From assembly GCF_045063725.1 (NCBI RefSeq), contig NZ_CP173695.1: a DNA stretch of 64,000 bases. One strand, 5' to 3'. This document shows, piece after piece, positions 24,746 through 33,829 of the stretch. A program made the position numbers and the translations under genes. The notes below the pieces were generated by a model. The model did not search any database and had not been told where the DNA came from. It worked only from the letters and a program-made list of their open reading frames with translations. Each line of letters begins with the position of its first letter. Position 1 is the first letter of the stretch. The stretch is from Sellimonas catena (GTDB taxonomy: Bacteria; Bacillota; Clostridia; Lachnospirales; Lachnospiraceae).

Positions 24746-25704
24746 AAACATTAACCATTGGAAACGTAGAACTGGCAAACCGCTACATTCTGGCGCCGAT
24801 GGCGGGGGTGACGGATCTTCCCTTCCGCCTTCTGTGCAGGGAAATGGGAGCGGGCCTTCTCTGTATGGAGATGGTCAGCGCGAAAGCTATTTTATATGGA
24901 AATAAAAATACGAAAAGCCTTCTGGAAATTCATCCGGAAGAGCCGCCGGTATCGCTGCAGCTTTTTGGATCGGATCCGGATATCATGAGTGAAATCGCAA
25001 AGAGGATCGAGGAGCTTCCGTTTGCGTTTCTGGATATCAATATGGGATGTCCGGTGCCGAAAATTGTGAAGAACGGTGAAGGCTCCGCTTTGATGCAGAA
25101 CCCGAAACTGGTGCATGAGATTGTATCGAAAGTTTCCCGGGCAATTAAAAAACCGCTGACGGTGAAAATCCGGAAGGGCTTTGATGATGACCATGTCAAC
25201 GCAGTAGAAATCGCGAAAATCATCGAAGATGCCGGTGGCGCCGCAGTGGCTGTGCACGGACGGACGAGGGAACAGTATTATTCCGGACATGCGGACTGGG
25301 AGATTATCCGCAAAGTGAAAGAGGCGGTATCCATTCCGGTAATTGGAAACGGCGACGTGGCTTCCGGGAAAGATGCCGAGAGGATGTTTCAGGAGACCGG
25401 CTGCGACGGCATCATGATCGGCCGTGCCGCCCAGGGAAATCCGTGGATCTTCCGCGATCTGATTACTTACGAGGAGACGGGAGAAGAGCCGGCAAAGCGG
25501 ACGGCAGATGAGGTGCGGGAGATGATGCTGCGCCATGCGAAGCTTCAGATCCTGTACAAAGGAGACTACACGGCAATCCGGGAAATGCGGAAGCATGTGG
25601 CGTGGTATACATCCGGATTTCCGAATTCCGCAAAACTGCGGGATGAGATCAATCATGCCGAAAGTTATGAGGAACTGGAAGCACTTTTAAATGACCGTCT
25701 GTAG
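24742..25704 (+). CDS. dusB: tRNA-dihydrouridine synthase
   Basis: A 320-residue FMN enzyme of the Dus family. LAPMAGVTDLPFR opens the barrel, the catalytic cysteine is in DINMGCPVPK, VKIRKGFDD and HGRTREQYYSG bind tRNA and flavin, and GNGDV and MIGRAAQGNPW are the phosphate sites. It reduces specific uridines of tRNA to dihydrouridine. Its start overlaps the preceding gene as ATGA. Length and motifs fit DusB. Confidence 0.95.
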   Translation: MKTLTIGNVELANRYILAPMAGVTDLPFRLLCREMGAGLLCMEMVSAKAILYGNKNTKSLLEIHPEEPPVSLQLFGSDPDIMSEIAKRIEELPFAFLDINMGCPVPKIVKNGEGSALMQNPKLVHEIVSKVSRAIKKPLTVKIRKGFDDDHVNAVEIAKIIEDAGGAAVAVHGRTREQYYSGHADWEIIRKVKEAVSIPVIGNGDVASGKDAERMFQETGCDGIMIGRAAQGNPWIFRDLITYEETGEEPAKRTADEVREMMLRHAKLQILYKGDYTAIREMRKHVAWYTSGFPNSAKLRDEINHAESYEELEALLNDRL

Positions 25705-25759
25705 GGCCTGGAAACGCCTGGGAAATAGTGAGGAAAGTGCAAGGAATCCCGCAGAAATC

Positions 25760-25788
25760 TTGACATGCTGGGATGCGTTATGTATAAT
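25760..25788 (+). promoter_or_regulatory. Consensus sigma-A promoter of greA-lysS
   Basis: Perfect TTGACA (25760-25765), 17-bp spacer and perfect TATAAT (25783-25788). It is the strongest match to consensus in the window. The leader is about 80 nt. Confidence 0.9.
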
Positions 25789-25876
25789 ATTGAAATTACG
25801 GAAGTAGAATATTCCATACCATTTTGCAGCAGATCCGGCTGCGTACTAGTTCATTTATGTAAGGAAGGTAAACAAG

Positions 25877-26359
25877 ATGGAAGAAAAGAAAACAATATTG
25901 ACTTATGCGGGCTTGAAAGCTTTGGAAGATGAACTTGAAAATTTAAGGGTCGTAAAGCGGAAAGAAGTTGCCGAGAAGATCAAAGAGGCAAGAGAGCAGG
26001 GCGACTTGTCAGAGAACGCAGAATACGATGCAGCAAAAGATGAACAAAGAGATATTGAAGCCCGGATCGATGAACTCGAAAAAATCCTCAAAAATGTTGA
26101 GGTTGTTGTAGAAGAAGAAGTAGATCTGGAAAAGATTAACGTTGGATGTACAGTTCTGGTACATGACGACGAATATGATGAAGAGATTGAATTCAAAATC
26201 GTAGGTTCCACAGAGGCAAACAGCCTTCAGGGCAAAATTTCCAACGAGTCTCCGGTAGGCCAGGCTCTGATGGGAAAGAAGGTCGGAGATGTTGTAGATG
26301 TTGAGACACCGGCCGGAAATATCAGATATACAGTATTAAAGATTGAGCGTTCTATCTAA
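25877..26359 (+). CDS. greA: Transcription elongation factor GreA
   Basis: A 160-residue GreA. The N-terminal coiled coil carries the acidic tip in EQGDLSENAEYDAAKDEQ that activates transcript cleavage by stalled RNA polymerase. The C-terminal FKBP-like domain includes SPVGQALMGKKVGDVVDVETPAG. Located 52 bp before lysS, a pairing often seen in Clostridia. Confidence 0.97.
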   Translation: MEEKKTILTYAGLKALEDELENLRVVKRKEVAEKIKEAREQGDLSENAEYDAAKDEQRDIEARIDELEKILKNVEVVVEEEVDLEKINVGCTVLVHDDEYDEEIEFKIVGSTEANSLQGKISNESPVGQALMGKKVGDVVDVETPAGNIRYTVLKIERSI

Positions 26360-26411
26360 CCGTACGGTACGGGAGAACATATCTGTCTGACAGAAAAAAG
26401 GAGTGAAAAAA

Positions 26412-28385
26412 GTGGCAGGACAGCAGAAGAATGCGCAGGATCAGGATCTGAATCAGCTTAGAAAGGTGCGCCGTGAGAAACTGGCGGAGCTTCAGGAAAG
26501 AGGAGAGGACCCGTTTCTGATTACAAAATATGATGTGACACATCACAGCCAGGAAATCAAGGATCATTTTGAGGAACTGGAAAATAAAGAAGTTTCCGTA
26601 GCGGGACGTATCATGCAGAAACGTGTGATGGGAAAAGCGTCCTTCTGCAACATTCAGGATCTGGAAGGAAACATCCAGTCTTACGTTGCGAGAGACAATA
26701 TCGGTGAAGACCACTATAAAGATTTTAAGAAGTTTGATATCGGTGATATCGTAGGAATCAGAGGAACTGTTTTCAAGACAAAGACAGGAGAGATCTCGAT
26801 TCATGCAGAAAGCGTACAGCTGCTTTCCAAGAGTCTGCAGGTGCTTCCGGAGAAATTCCACGGACTGACAGATACAGATACAAGATACAGACAGAGATAT
26901 GTGGATCTGATCATGAACCGCGAGGTAAAAGATACATTTATCAAACGTTCTAAAATTTTGAGCAGCATCCGGAAATACCTGGATTCTCAGGGATTCCTGG
27001 AAGTTGAGACTCCGATGCTTGTGGCAAACGCAGGCGGAGCGGCGGCAAGACCGTTTGAGACACATTTCAACGCACTGGACGAAGACTTCAAGCTTCGTAT
27101 TTCTCTGGAGCTTTATCTGAAACGTCTGATCGTCGGCGGAATGGAACGTGTTTATGAGATCGGACGAGTATTCCGGAACGAGGGTCTGGACACCCGCCAC
27201 AATCCGGAGTTCACTCTGATGGAGCTCTATCAGGCATATACCGATTATAACGGTATGATGGATCTGACAGAGAACCTGTACCGCCATGTGGCGCAGGATG
27301 TACTTGGAACAACAAAGATCGTTTACAACGGAGTTGAGATGGATCTCGGCAAGCCGTTTGAGCGTATCACCATGATAGACGCCGTTAAGAAATACGCAGG
27401 CGTAGACTGGAATGAAGTAAAGACATTAAAGCAGGCAAGAGAGCTTGCAAAAGAACACCATGTAGAATATGAGGAGCGCCATAAGAAAGGTGACATCCTC
27501 TCCCTCTTCTTTGAAGAATTCGCAGAAGAGCACCTGATCCAGCCGACTTTTGTCATGGATCACCCGATTGAGATTTCTCCGCTCACAAAGAAGAAACCGG
27601 GAAATCCGGACTATGTAGAGCGTTTTGAGTTCTTTATGAACGGCTGGGAGATGGCAAATGCCTACTCCGAGCTGAATGACCCGATCGATCAGAGAGAGCG
27701 GTTCAAAGCGCAGGAAGAGCTTCTGGCACAGGGAGATGAAGAGGCCAACACAACAGACGAAGATTTCCTCAACGCACTGGAAATCGGTATGCCTCCGACA
27801 GGTGGTATCGGATTTGGAATCGACAGAATGTGTATGCTTCTCACCAATTCCGCAGCCATCCGTGATGTATTGCTCTTCCCGACAATGAAAGCACAGGGCG
27901 CAGCAAAGAATGAGGCGCACAATGCAGCTCAGACAGCAGGAAAAGCGGCAGAGTCAGCAGCAGAAGCAGCACCGGCAGCGGCAGAGACTGCACCGGTGAA
28001 AGTTGATATCGATTTCTCCAACGTGGAAGTAGAGCCGTTATTTGAAGATATGGTTGATTTTGAAACATTCAGCAAATCCGACTTCCGTGCAGTAAAAGTC
28101 AAAGAGTGTGAAGCAGTGCCGAAGAGCAAGAAGCTTCTGAAGTTCGTTCTCGATGACGGCAGCGGGGAAGACCGCGTGATCTTAAGCGGTATCCATGATT
28201 ACTATGAGCCGGAAGAGCTGGTAGGAAAGACACTGATTGCGATTGTCAACCTGCCTCCGAGAAAGATGATGGGAATTGATTCCTGCGGTATGATCATTTC
28301 AGCAACTCACCTTGTAGAGGGAAGAGAAGGACTGAATGTACTGATCGTAGACGATAAGATTCCGGCAGGAGCAAAGCTTTACTAA
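26412..28385 (+). CDS. lysS: Lysyl-tRNA synthetase with C-terminal tRNA-binding domain
   Basis: A 657-residue class II LysRS starting at GTG 26412, since AAAGGAG ends at 26403 and overlaps the earlier GTG. The N-terminal OB fold is followed by the catalytic core (RYRQRYVDL motif 1, motif 2 around YEIGRVFRNEG, motif 3 GIGFGIDRMCML). That core normally ends near residue 500. Here an Ala-rich linker (about 500-530) leads to a further ~115-residue domain with VDFETFSKSDFRAVKVKECE and PPRKMMGIDSCGMIISA, clearly an EMAP-II/Trbp111-type tRNA-binding domain like that of MetRS. A terminator-like repeat follows. Confidence 0.95.
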   Translation: MAGQQKNAQDQDLNQLRKVRREKLAELQERGEDPFLITKYDVTHHSQEIKDHFEELENKEVSVAGRIMQKRVMGKASFCNIQDLEGNIQSYVARDNIGEDHYKDFKKFDIGDIVGIRGTVFKTKTGEISIHAESVQLLSKSLQVLPEKFHGLTDTDTRYRQRYVDLIMNREVKDTFIKRSKILSSIRKYLDSQGFLEVETPMLVANAGGAAARPFETHFNALDEDFKLRISLELYLKRLIVGGMERVYEIGRVFRNEGLDTRHNPEFTLMELYQAYTDYNGMMDLTENLYRHVAQDVLGTTKIVYNGVEMDLGKPFERITMIDAVKKYAGVDWNEVKTLKQARELAKEHHVEYEERHKKGDILSLFFEEFAEEHLIQPTFVMDHPIEISPLTKKKPGNPDYVERFEFFMNGWEMANAYSELNDPIDQRERFKAQEELLAQGDEEANTTDEDFLNALEIGMPPTGGIGFGIDRMCMLLTNSAAIRDVLLFPTMKAQGAAKNEAHNAAQTAGKAAESAAEAAPAAAETAPVKVDIDFSNVEVEPLFEDMVDFETFSKSDFRAVKVKECEAVPKSKKLLKFVLDDGSGEDRVILSGIHDYYEPEELVGKTLIAIVNLPPRKMMGIDSCGMIISATHLVEGREGLNVLIVDDKIPAGAKLY

Positions 28386-28401
28386 GAGCGAATAGAATAA
28401 A

Positions 28402-28455
28402 AGATAAAACACAGCCATGATGGTACTGACAGAGAACCGTCATGGCTGTTTGTGT
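28402..28455. repeat. Terminator-like repeat, copy A (downstream of lysS)
   Basis: ACAGCCATGATGGT (28411-28424) pairs with ACCGTCATGGCTGT (28437-28450) around TACTGACAGAGA, then TTTGTGTT. It can act as the lysS terminator. A copy about 90 percent identical lies at 29357-29411, so this 54-bp unit is repeated in direct orientation on both sides of the MNT/HEPN genes. Confidence 0.85.
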
Positions 28456-28589
28456 TATCTGTGTCACGGGATTTTGAACCAACTAAGCAAAAAAGCCTGT
28501 CGAAACAGAACAAAACCAAGTATAATATAAGTAGTTGTTAGAGAAGGTTTGTCAGAGCCTATGAGAATTTAAGGAGAGAAGGTGTTGAT

Positions 28590-28931
28590 ATGCCGACAGT
28601 AACAAGTGATTTGGTAAAGCAGTATGTGGAACTGCTCAGTAAAATATATGGAGAGCATTTAAAAACGGTTATTTTATATGGTTCTTATGCGAGAGGAGAT
28701 TATACGGAAAATTCGGATATTGATATTATGGTGCTTTTGGATTTGAGCGATATGGACATAAAAAAATACCGCCATGAATTGTCGGGCATGACCTATGATT
28801 TTAACATGGATTATGATCTGGATATCAAGCCGATAGTCAAGAATAAGGAGCATTTTAATAAGTGGGTGGACGTATATCCGTTTTACACAAATATAGAAAG
28901 GGAGGGGGTAAAACTGTTTGATGCAGCATAA
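28590..28931 (+). CDS. MNT-type minimal nucleotidyltransferase (antitoxin)
   Basis: A 113-residue nucleotidyltransferase-fold protein. The motif ILYGSYARGDYTENSDIDIMVLL contains the GSxxRG loop and the DxD metal pair. In HEPN-MNT pairs such proteins add AMP to a tyrosine of the HEPN toxin to silence it. It overlaps the following HEPN gene by 14 bases. GGAGAGAAGG precedes the ATG. Confidence 0.87.
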   Translation: MPTVTSDLVKQYVELLSKIYGEHLKTVILYGSYARGDYTENSDIDIMVLLDLSDMDIKKYRHELSGMTYDFNMDYDLDIKPIVKNKEHFNKWVDVYPFYTNIEREGVKLFDAA

Positions 28932-29328
28932 CGAAAAGGGATCGCAACGGGATCTGGTTCTGTATCGCATTGAAACTGCAAAGAGTGATGTAAAATCGGC
29001 CAAAATACTTCTGGAAGCGGGAGAATACCGAGGAGCGAACAACAGGGCCTACTACGGAATTTATCATACTATCTCAGCAATACATGCACTTGATGGCAAT
29101 GCTTACAAGAGACATAAGGACGCTCTTGCAAATTTTAATAAGAATTATATAAAGACAGAAATCTTTCCAAGAACTTTAGGAAGAAGAATTGCTTAGGCGG
29201 AGGAAATCCGACATGCGAGCGATTATGATGATTTCTATCTTGCAACGAGAGAAGAGGCAGAAGAGCAGATTGCCACAGCGATAGAGTTAATTGAGAAAGT
29301 AGAGGAATATGTGGGAAGCAAAATCTAA
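28918..29328 (+). pseudogene. HEPN-domain toxin gene interrupted by an amber stop
   Basis: The frame begins at ATG 28918 and stops at TAG 29194-29196 after 92 codons. Without that stop it continues 43 more codons in the same frame to TAA 29326-29328, and the continuation reads as normal HEPN C-terminal sequence (AEEIRHASDYDDFYLA, EEAEEQIATA). The change is most simply GAG to TAG (E93 to stop). The RNase motif R-x6-H (NRAYYGIYH) lies before the stop, but the C-terminal helices are lost. The toxin is probably inactive or weakened while MNT stays intact. Confidence 0.87.
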
Positions 29329-29356
29329 GAATAGTTTTGCGCTGATTCTGTCTAAG

Positions 29357-29411
29357 AGATAAAAAAGTAGCCATGATGGTACTGCCAGAGAACCGTCATG
29401 GCTGTTTGTGT
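29357..29411. repeat. Terminator-like repeat, copy B (downstream of HEPN)
   Basis: Direct-orientation copy of 28402-28455: AGATAAAA, a variable 4-5 bases, GCCATGATGGTACTG, C for A, then CAGAGAACCGTCATGGCTGTTTGTGT. It forms the same hairpin with TTTGTGT after it, and ends 28 bp before the next gene. Confidence 0.85.
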
Positions 29412-29439
29412 ATAAGGATGAGAGAAGAGGGGAGTACAA

Positions 29440-30222
29440 ATGAGAAAAATACGAAGGCTGTTGTTTGGTGAAGCTGTTTTTACAGAAGAATATGCTTCAT
29501 ACCTGACTTTGCTTACACAGGTCGTAATCCGGAAATACCACGGCAGGAAAATAGGCCACCTGTGGACAAAGATCATCTACAAAAGCTTTTCCGTCCTGAT
29601 AGCCTTGTCCTTTCTGGGAACTCTAGGATACGGTATGAGCAGGGCAACGCCTGCAGAAACGAAAGTCCAGGAAGTGTCAACAGAAATTTATGGTGACAGA
29701 GGATGGGATGAGAACCGACGTATGCTGAGCATGTGGCAGGGGGATGTCTATATTACCCTGGATAATCAGGAGAAAAAGGAACTGTGGCAGGATCTTGTTG
29801 ATCTGGAAAGCCGGTACTGGGGAATTGAGCCGCCAACGGTGGAGGTGGAGCAGTATGAAGCGGAAAGCGAGAGAGATGGATACTACTCCAAAGCAGACCA
29901 GATGATCAGCGTTACGAGCAAGGCATGGTACTATTCCAGAGAGAGAATGATTGAGATTCTGCTGCATGAGGTCAATCATGCATACACACAGGCGGTAGCG
30001 GACAGTGTGAACTGGGAAGACCAGTATGAGGACGATCATACGCTTCGGATGTACGCCGATGCCTATATTTTCAAAAACGCGTCGGAACATTATACTGCGC
30101 CGGAGGAAGATAAAGAGGAGTATTACAATAATGCCCTGGAAGTTGCTGCCCGGGAGTATACGGAGGAGTGGGTCTGGAAATATCTTGAATATATTGACGA
30201 GATTCCACGTTCCACGGAGTAA
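29440..30222 (+). CDS. Membrane-anchored protein with HExxH motif
   Basis: A 260-residue protein. The amphipathic N terminus is followed by one membrane segment at about residues 50-66. The rest is likely extracytoplasmic and rich in Glu and Tyr. Residues 176-180 (HEVNH, in EILLHEVNHAYTQ) form a HExxH zinc site in a helix. I do not recognise the family; it resembles a gluzincin of unknown substrate. It stands alone, between repeat copy B and the hyp operon. It is unrelated in sequence to the HExxH protein at 5251. Confidence 0.7.
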   Translation: MRKIRRLLFGEAVFTEEYASYLTLLTQVVIRKYHGRKIGHLWTKIIYKSFSVLIALSFLGTLGYGMSRATPAETKVQEVSTEIYGDRGWDENRRMLSMWQGDVYITLDNQEKKELWQDLVDLESRYWGIEPPTVEVEQYEAESERDGYYSKADQMISVTSKAWYYSRERMIEILLHEVNHAYTQAVADSVNWEDQYEDDHTLRMYADAYIFKNASEHYTAPEEDKEEYYNNALEVAAREYTEEWVWKYLEYIDEIPRSTE

Positions 30223-30290
30223 GTCACGGGATAATTTGCGCATCTGGATGTAAAAGATGTTATTTTTTTATCAATTCTTTTCATTCTCTA

Positions 30291-30319
30291 TTGACAAAAT
30301 TATAACATTGTTGTACATT
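30291..30319 (+). promoter_or_regulatory. Promoter of the hydroxyproline dehydratase operon
   Basis: TTGACA (30291-30296), 17-bp spacer, TACATT (30314-30319), 66 bp before the activase ATG. The leader holds two direct GTTCAAA repeats 11 bp apart (about 30340-30357), a possible regulator site. Confidence 0.72.
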
Positions 30320-30384
30320 TAATTTAACGATTAGACTAAAGTTCAAACTGAGGTTCAAAGAGGGAGAACTGACAGGAGAGAATC

Positions 30385-31293
30385 ATGAAAAATATCACAA
30401 ATATACAGAAATTTTCGATTCATGATGGGGACGGGATTCGTACAACTGTATTTTTCAAAGGATGTCCTTTGAAGTGTGTATGGTGCCATAACCCGGAGAC
30501 CCAGAGGTTTGAAAGAGAGATGGAGCTGGACAGGGAAAAATGCACAGGATGCGGAGCCTGCGCGGCGGCCTGCCCGAATGGTGCGATCCATATGGAGGAT
30601 CACAAGCCGGTATGGAATTCACTGTCCTGTACATTTTGCGGAAAATGCGCAGATGTTTGTCCGGCGTCCGCAAGAGAAATCGTCGGATATGAGTATACAG
30701 TCAAAGAACTGGTTAAAGAACTCATGAAGGATCAGATGTTTTACGAACAGTCCGGCGGAGGAGTTACTTTCTCGGGCGGTGAAGTGATGTCAGTGGACAT
30801 GGATTTTGTCCTCGCGGCAGCCAAAGAGCTGGACCGTCAGGGAATATCGCTTACCATCGACACATGCGGATATGCTCCTTATGAAAGATTTCAGAAGATT
30901 CTTCCTTATGTAGATACATTCCTTTATGATGTGAAGATTATGGATCCGGAGCTTCATAAGAAGTACATCGGAGTTGACAATAAACTGATACTTGAAAATC
31001 TGGTCCGCCTTTCTCAGGACGGCGCCAGAATCTATATCCGGATTCCTACCATCAAAGAGGTAAACGGAAACGAACAGAACATGAAAGAAACCATCGCGTT
31101 TCTTCAGGAACATGATATCCATCCGGCTCAGATCAATCTGCTGCCTTACCACGATACCGGAAGCGGAAAATACAGAAAGCTGGATATGGAATATAAAGGC
31201 ACTGACCTGCATGCACCAGACAAAGAAGAGATGGAAGCACTGGCGGCTATATTTATCAATGCAGGATATACGAACACCAAAATAGGAGGTTAG
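30385..31293 (+). CDS. hypE: Glycyl radical enzyme activase of HypD (radical SAM)
   Basis: A 302-residue radical SAM activase. FKGCPLKCVWCHNPE gives the CxxxCxxC cluster motif. It is followed by an inserted two-cluster ferredoxin domain (CTGCGACAAACPNG and CTFCGKCADVCPAS), typical of activases of dehydratase-type glycyl radical enzymes. The product abstracts H from the glycine of HypD (G767) to form the stored radical. The hypD gene starts 5 bp downstream. The hyp naming rests on that partner. Confidence 0.9.
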   Translation: MKNITNIQKFSIHDGDGIRTTVFFKGCPLKCVWCHNPETQRFEREMELDREKCTGCGACAAACPNGAIHMEDHKPVWNSLSCTFCGKCADVCPASAREIVGYEYTVKELVKELMKDQMFYEQSGGGVTFSGGEVMSVDMDFVLAAAKELDRQGISLTIDTCGYAPYERFQKILPYVDTFLYDVKIMDPELHKKYIGVDNKLILENLVRLSQDGARIYIRIPTIKEVNGNEQNMKETIAFLQEHDIHPAQINLLPYHDTGSGKYRKLDMEYKGTDLHAPDKEEMEALAAIFINAGYTNTKIGG

Positions 31294-31297
31294 AAAA

Positions 31298-33676
31298 ATG
31301 GCAAAACTTCGCGGTATGAATGAAAGAATTCAGAAACTCAGACAGATCAGTGTAACTACTCCGGTTCATATTGACCTGGAAAGAGCAAAAATCGAGACAG
31401 ACTTTTACAGAGAAAACGATGGAAAATATTCAATTCCGGTTATGAGAGCGATGACTCTGAAAGAATATTTTTCCAAGAAGACATTATATCTTGGAGACGG
31501 CGAACTGATCGTTGGTGAAAAAGGAAAAGATCCTCAGGCATCTCCGACATTCCCGGAACTTTGCTGCCACAGCGAAGAGGATATGATCGTCATGAGCGAA
31601 AGAGATCTGGTATCCTTCAAGACAACAGAAGAAGACCGGAAGCTTCAGAGAGAAGAGATTATCCCGTACTGGACAGGAAGAAGCATGAGAGAAAAGCTTC
31701 TTTCCAAGATGACACCGGAATGGCATGACTGCTATGAAGCAGGTATGTTCACAGAGTTCATGGAGCAGAGAGGACCTGGACATACATGCGGAGGCGAGCA
31801 GGTATTCACAACCGGATACATGGATTATAAAGAGAAAATCAAAAAGACAATGGATGCTCTGGATTACATCAATGATCCGGAAGCTCTGGATAAAGCAGAA
31901 GAGCTGAAAGCGATGGACATCGCGTGCGATGCTGTCATTATTCTTGGAGAGCGTTATCACAAACTTGCTCTTGAAATGGCAGAAAAAGAAGAAAACGAGA
32001 CAAGAAAGGCAGAGCTGCTTCAGATTGCTGCAAACCTGGAAGTTGTACCGGCACACAAGCCGCAGACATACTGGCAGGCAATCCAGCTGTACTGGTTTAC
32101 ACACCTTGCAGTTACGACAGAACTGAATCCTTGGGATGCTTTCAGCCCGGGAAGACTGGATCAGCATCTGTATCCATATTATCAGAAAGATGTTGCCGAC
32201 GGTATTCTGGATGATGAGAAAGCAAAAGAGCTTCTGGAATGTCTGTGGGTAAAATTCTACAATCAGCCGGCTCCTGTAAAAGTTGGTATCACACTGAAAG
32301 AAAGTGCAACATACACCGATTTCGCAAATATCAACACAGGCGGGGTAACACCGGATGGACGTAACGGTGTCAATGAAGTAAGTTATCTGATCCTTGACTG
32401 CATGGATGAGATGAGACTGGTTCAGCCGAACTCCAACGTAACTATCAGCAAGAAGACACCGGCAAAATTCTTAAAGAGAGCATGTGAAATCTCCAGAGAA
32501 GGATGGGGACAGCCGGCATTCTATAACACAGAGGCTCAGATTGCAGAGCTCCTTAATGCAGGAAAGAGTCTGCCGGATGCAAGACGCGGTGGATCCTCAG
32601 GATGTGTAGAGACCGGAGCATGGGGAAGCGAAGCTTATATCCTGACAGGTTACCTGAACATTCCGAAGATCTTCCAGCTGACGCTGTTCAACGGATACGA
32701 TGAGTACAGCAAAAAGCAGCTTGGTCTTCAGCTTGGATACGCAAAAGACTTCAAGACATTTGACGAATTATGGGCTGCATTTAAGAAACAGCTTGAGTAC
32801 TTCGTAGATGTTAAGATCCGTGGAAACAATGTTATTGAAAAATTATATGCTGAAAACATGCCGGCACCATGTCTGTCTGTTGTAACAAACGACTGTATCT
32901 CCAAGGCAAAAGACTACAATGCAGGTGGAGCAAGATACAACACAAGCTACATTCAGGGTGTAGGTATCGGAACGGTTACTGACTGTGTTGCTGCAATCAA
33001 ATACAATGTTTACGACAAGAAGAACTTCACCATGGAAGAGCTGATCGAAGCAATGGAACATGACTTCGAAGGATATGATTCCATCTACAAGATGGTTCAT
33101 GACAACAGCCCGAAATATGGTAATGATGATGATTACGCAGATGATATCATGCAGGATATTTTCGAGCTTTACAGAAGCACCATCACAGGACGTCCGAATA
33201 TCAGAGGCGGAGAATACCGCATCGATATGCTGCCGACAACCTGTCATGTATACTTCGGAGATGTCATCCTTGCAACTCCGAACGGAAGAAAAGCTCACAA
33301 ACCGGTATCCGAAGGTATCTCTCCGGAAAAATCCGCAGATACAAACGGACCGACAGCAGTTATTAAATCCTGCTCCAAGATGGATCATCTTGCAACAGGC
33401 GGAACACTTCTGAATCAGAAGTTTACACCGGACGTTGTAGCAGGCGAAGAAGGCCTCAATCATATGGCAGACCTGATCCGTTCTTACTTCGCGATGGATG
33501 GTCACCATATCCAGTTCAACGTAGTGGATCGCCAGACTCTGATCAATGCACAGAAACATCCGGAGGATTATAAAGATCTGATTGTTCGTGTTGCAGGATA
33601 CAGTGATTTCTTCCGCAACCTGGATAAACCGCTTCAGGATGAGATCATTAACCGTACAGAGCAGTCTTTCAGCTAA
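31298..33676 (+). CDS. hypD: trans-4-hydroxy-L-proline dehydratase (glycyl radical enzyme)
   Basis: A 792-residue glycyl radical enzyme. Thiyl C436 and base E438 lie in SGCVETGAWG, and the radical glycine G767 in RVAGYSDFF. Recalled active-site residues of C. difficile HypD (F152, H160, D278, S334, F340, C434, E436, Y450, T645) all have the same residue here with a constant offset of two (F154, H162, D280, S336, F342, C436, E438, Y452, T647). That is strong evidence for hydroxyproline rather than diol, choline or other substrates. It dehydrates Hyp to pyrroline-5-carboxylate, which ProC reduces to proline. proC is not in this window. A strong terminator follows. Confidence 0.95.
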   Translation: MAKLRGMNERIQKLRQISVTTPVHIDLERAKIETDFYRENDGKYSIPVMRAMTLKEYFSKKTLYLGDGELIVGEKGKDPQASPTFPELCCHSEEDMIVMSERDLVSFKTTEEDRKLQREEIIPYWTGRSMREKLLSKMTPEWHDCYEAGMFTEFMEQRGPGHTCGGEQVFTTGYMDYKEKIKKTMDALDYINDPEALDKAEELKAMDIACDAVIILGERYHKLALEMAEKEENETRKAELLQIAANLEVVPAHKPQTYWQAIQLYWFTHLAVTTELNPWDAFSPGRLDQHLYPYYQKDVADGILDDEKAKELLECLWVKFYNQPAPVKVGITLKESATYTDFANINTGGVTPDGRNGVNEVSYLILDCMDEMRLVQPNSNVTISKKTPAKFLKRACEISREGWGQPAFYNTEAQIAELLNAGKSLPDARRGGSSGCVETGAWGSEAYILTGYLNIPKIFQLTLFNGYDEYSKKQLGLQLGYAKDFKTFDELWAAFKKQLEYFVDVKIRGNNVIEKLYAENMPAPCLSVVTNDCISKAKDYNAGGARYNTSYIQGVGIGTVTDCVAAIKYNVYDKKNFTMEELIEAMEHDFEGYDSIYKMVHDNSPKYGNDDDYADDIMQDIFELYRSTITGRPNIRGGEYRIDMLPTTCHVYFGDVILATPNGRKAHKPVSEGISPEKSADTNGPTAVIKSCSKMDHLATGGTLLNQKFTPDVVAGEEGLNHMADLIRSYFAMDGHHIQFNVVDRQTLINAQKHPEDYKDLIVRVAGYSDFFRNLDKPLQDEIINRTEQSFS

Positions 33677-33697
33677 GAGACAGAAGATAAAGTAATC

Positions 33698-33744
33698 AGG
33701 GACACTCTTTGAAAGTGCAGACTTTCAGAGAGTGTCCCTTTTTG
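33698..33744 (+). terminator. Terminator of the hyp operon
   Basis: A 19-bp stem with one mismatch/wobble: AGGGACACTCTTTGAAAGT (33698-33716) against ACTTTCAGAGAGTGTCCCT (33721-33739), GCAG loop, TTTTT tail. Confidence 0.95.
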
Positions 33745-33829
33745 TGTTGTATTGAAGAACCGTAAATGCTGTGCTAAGATGGAGAAAAGATCATAAAACC
33801 GATCAATCAGGCGGAAAGGAGTGACTGGA

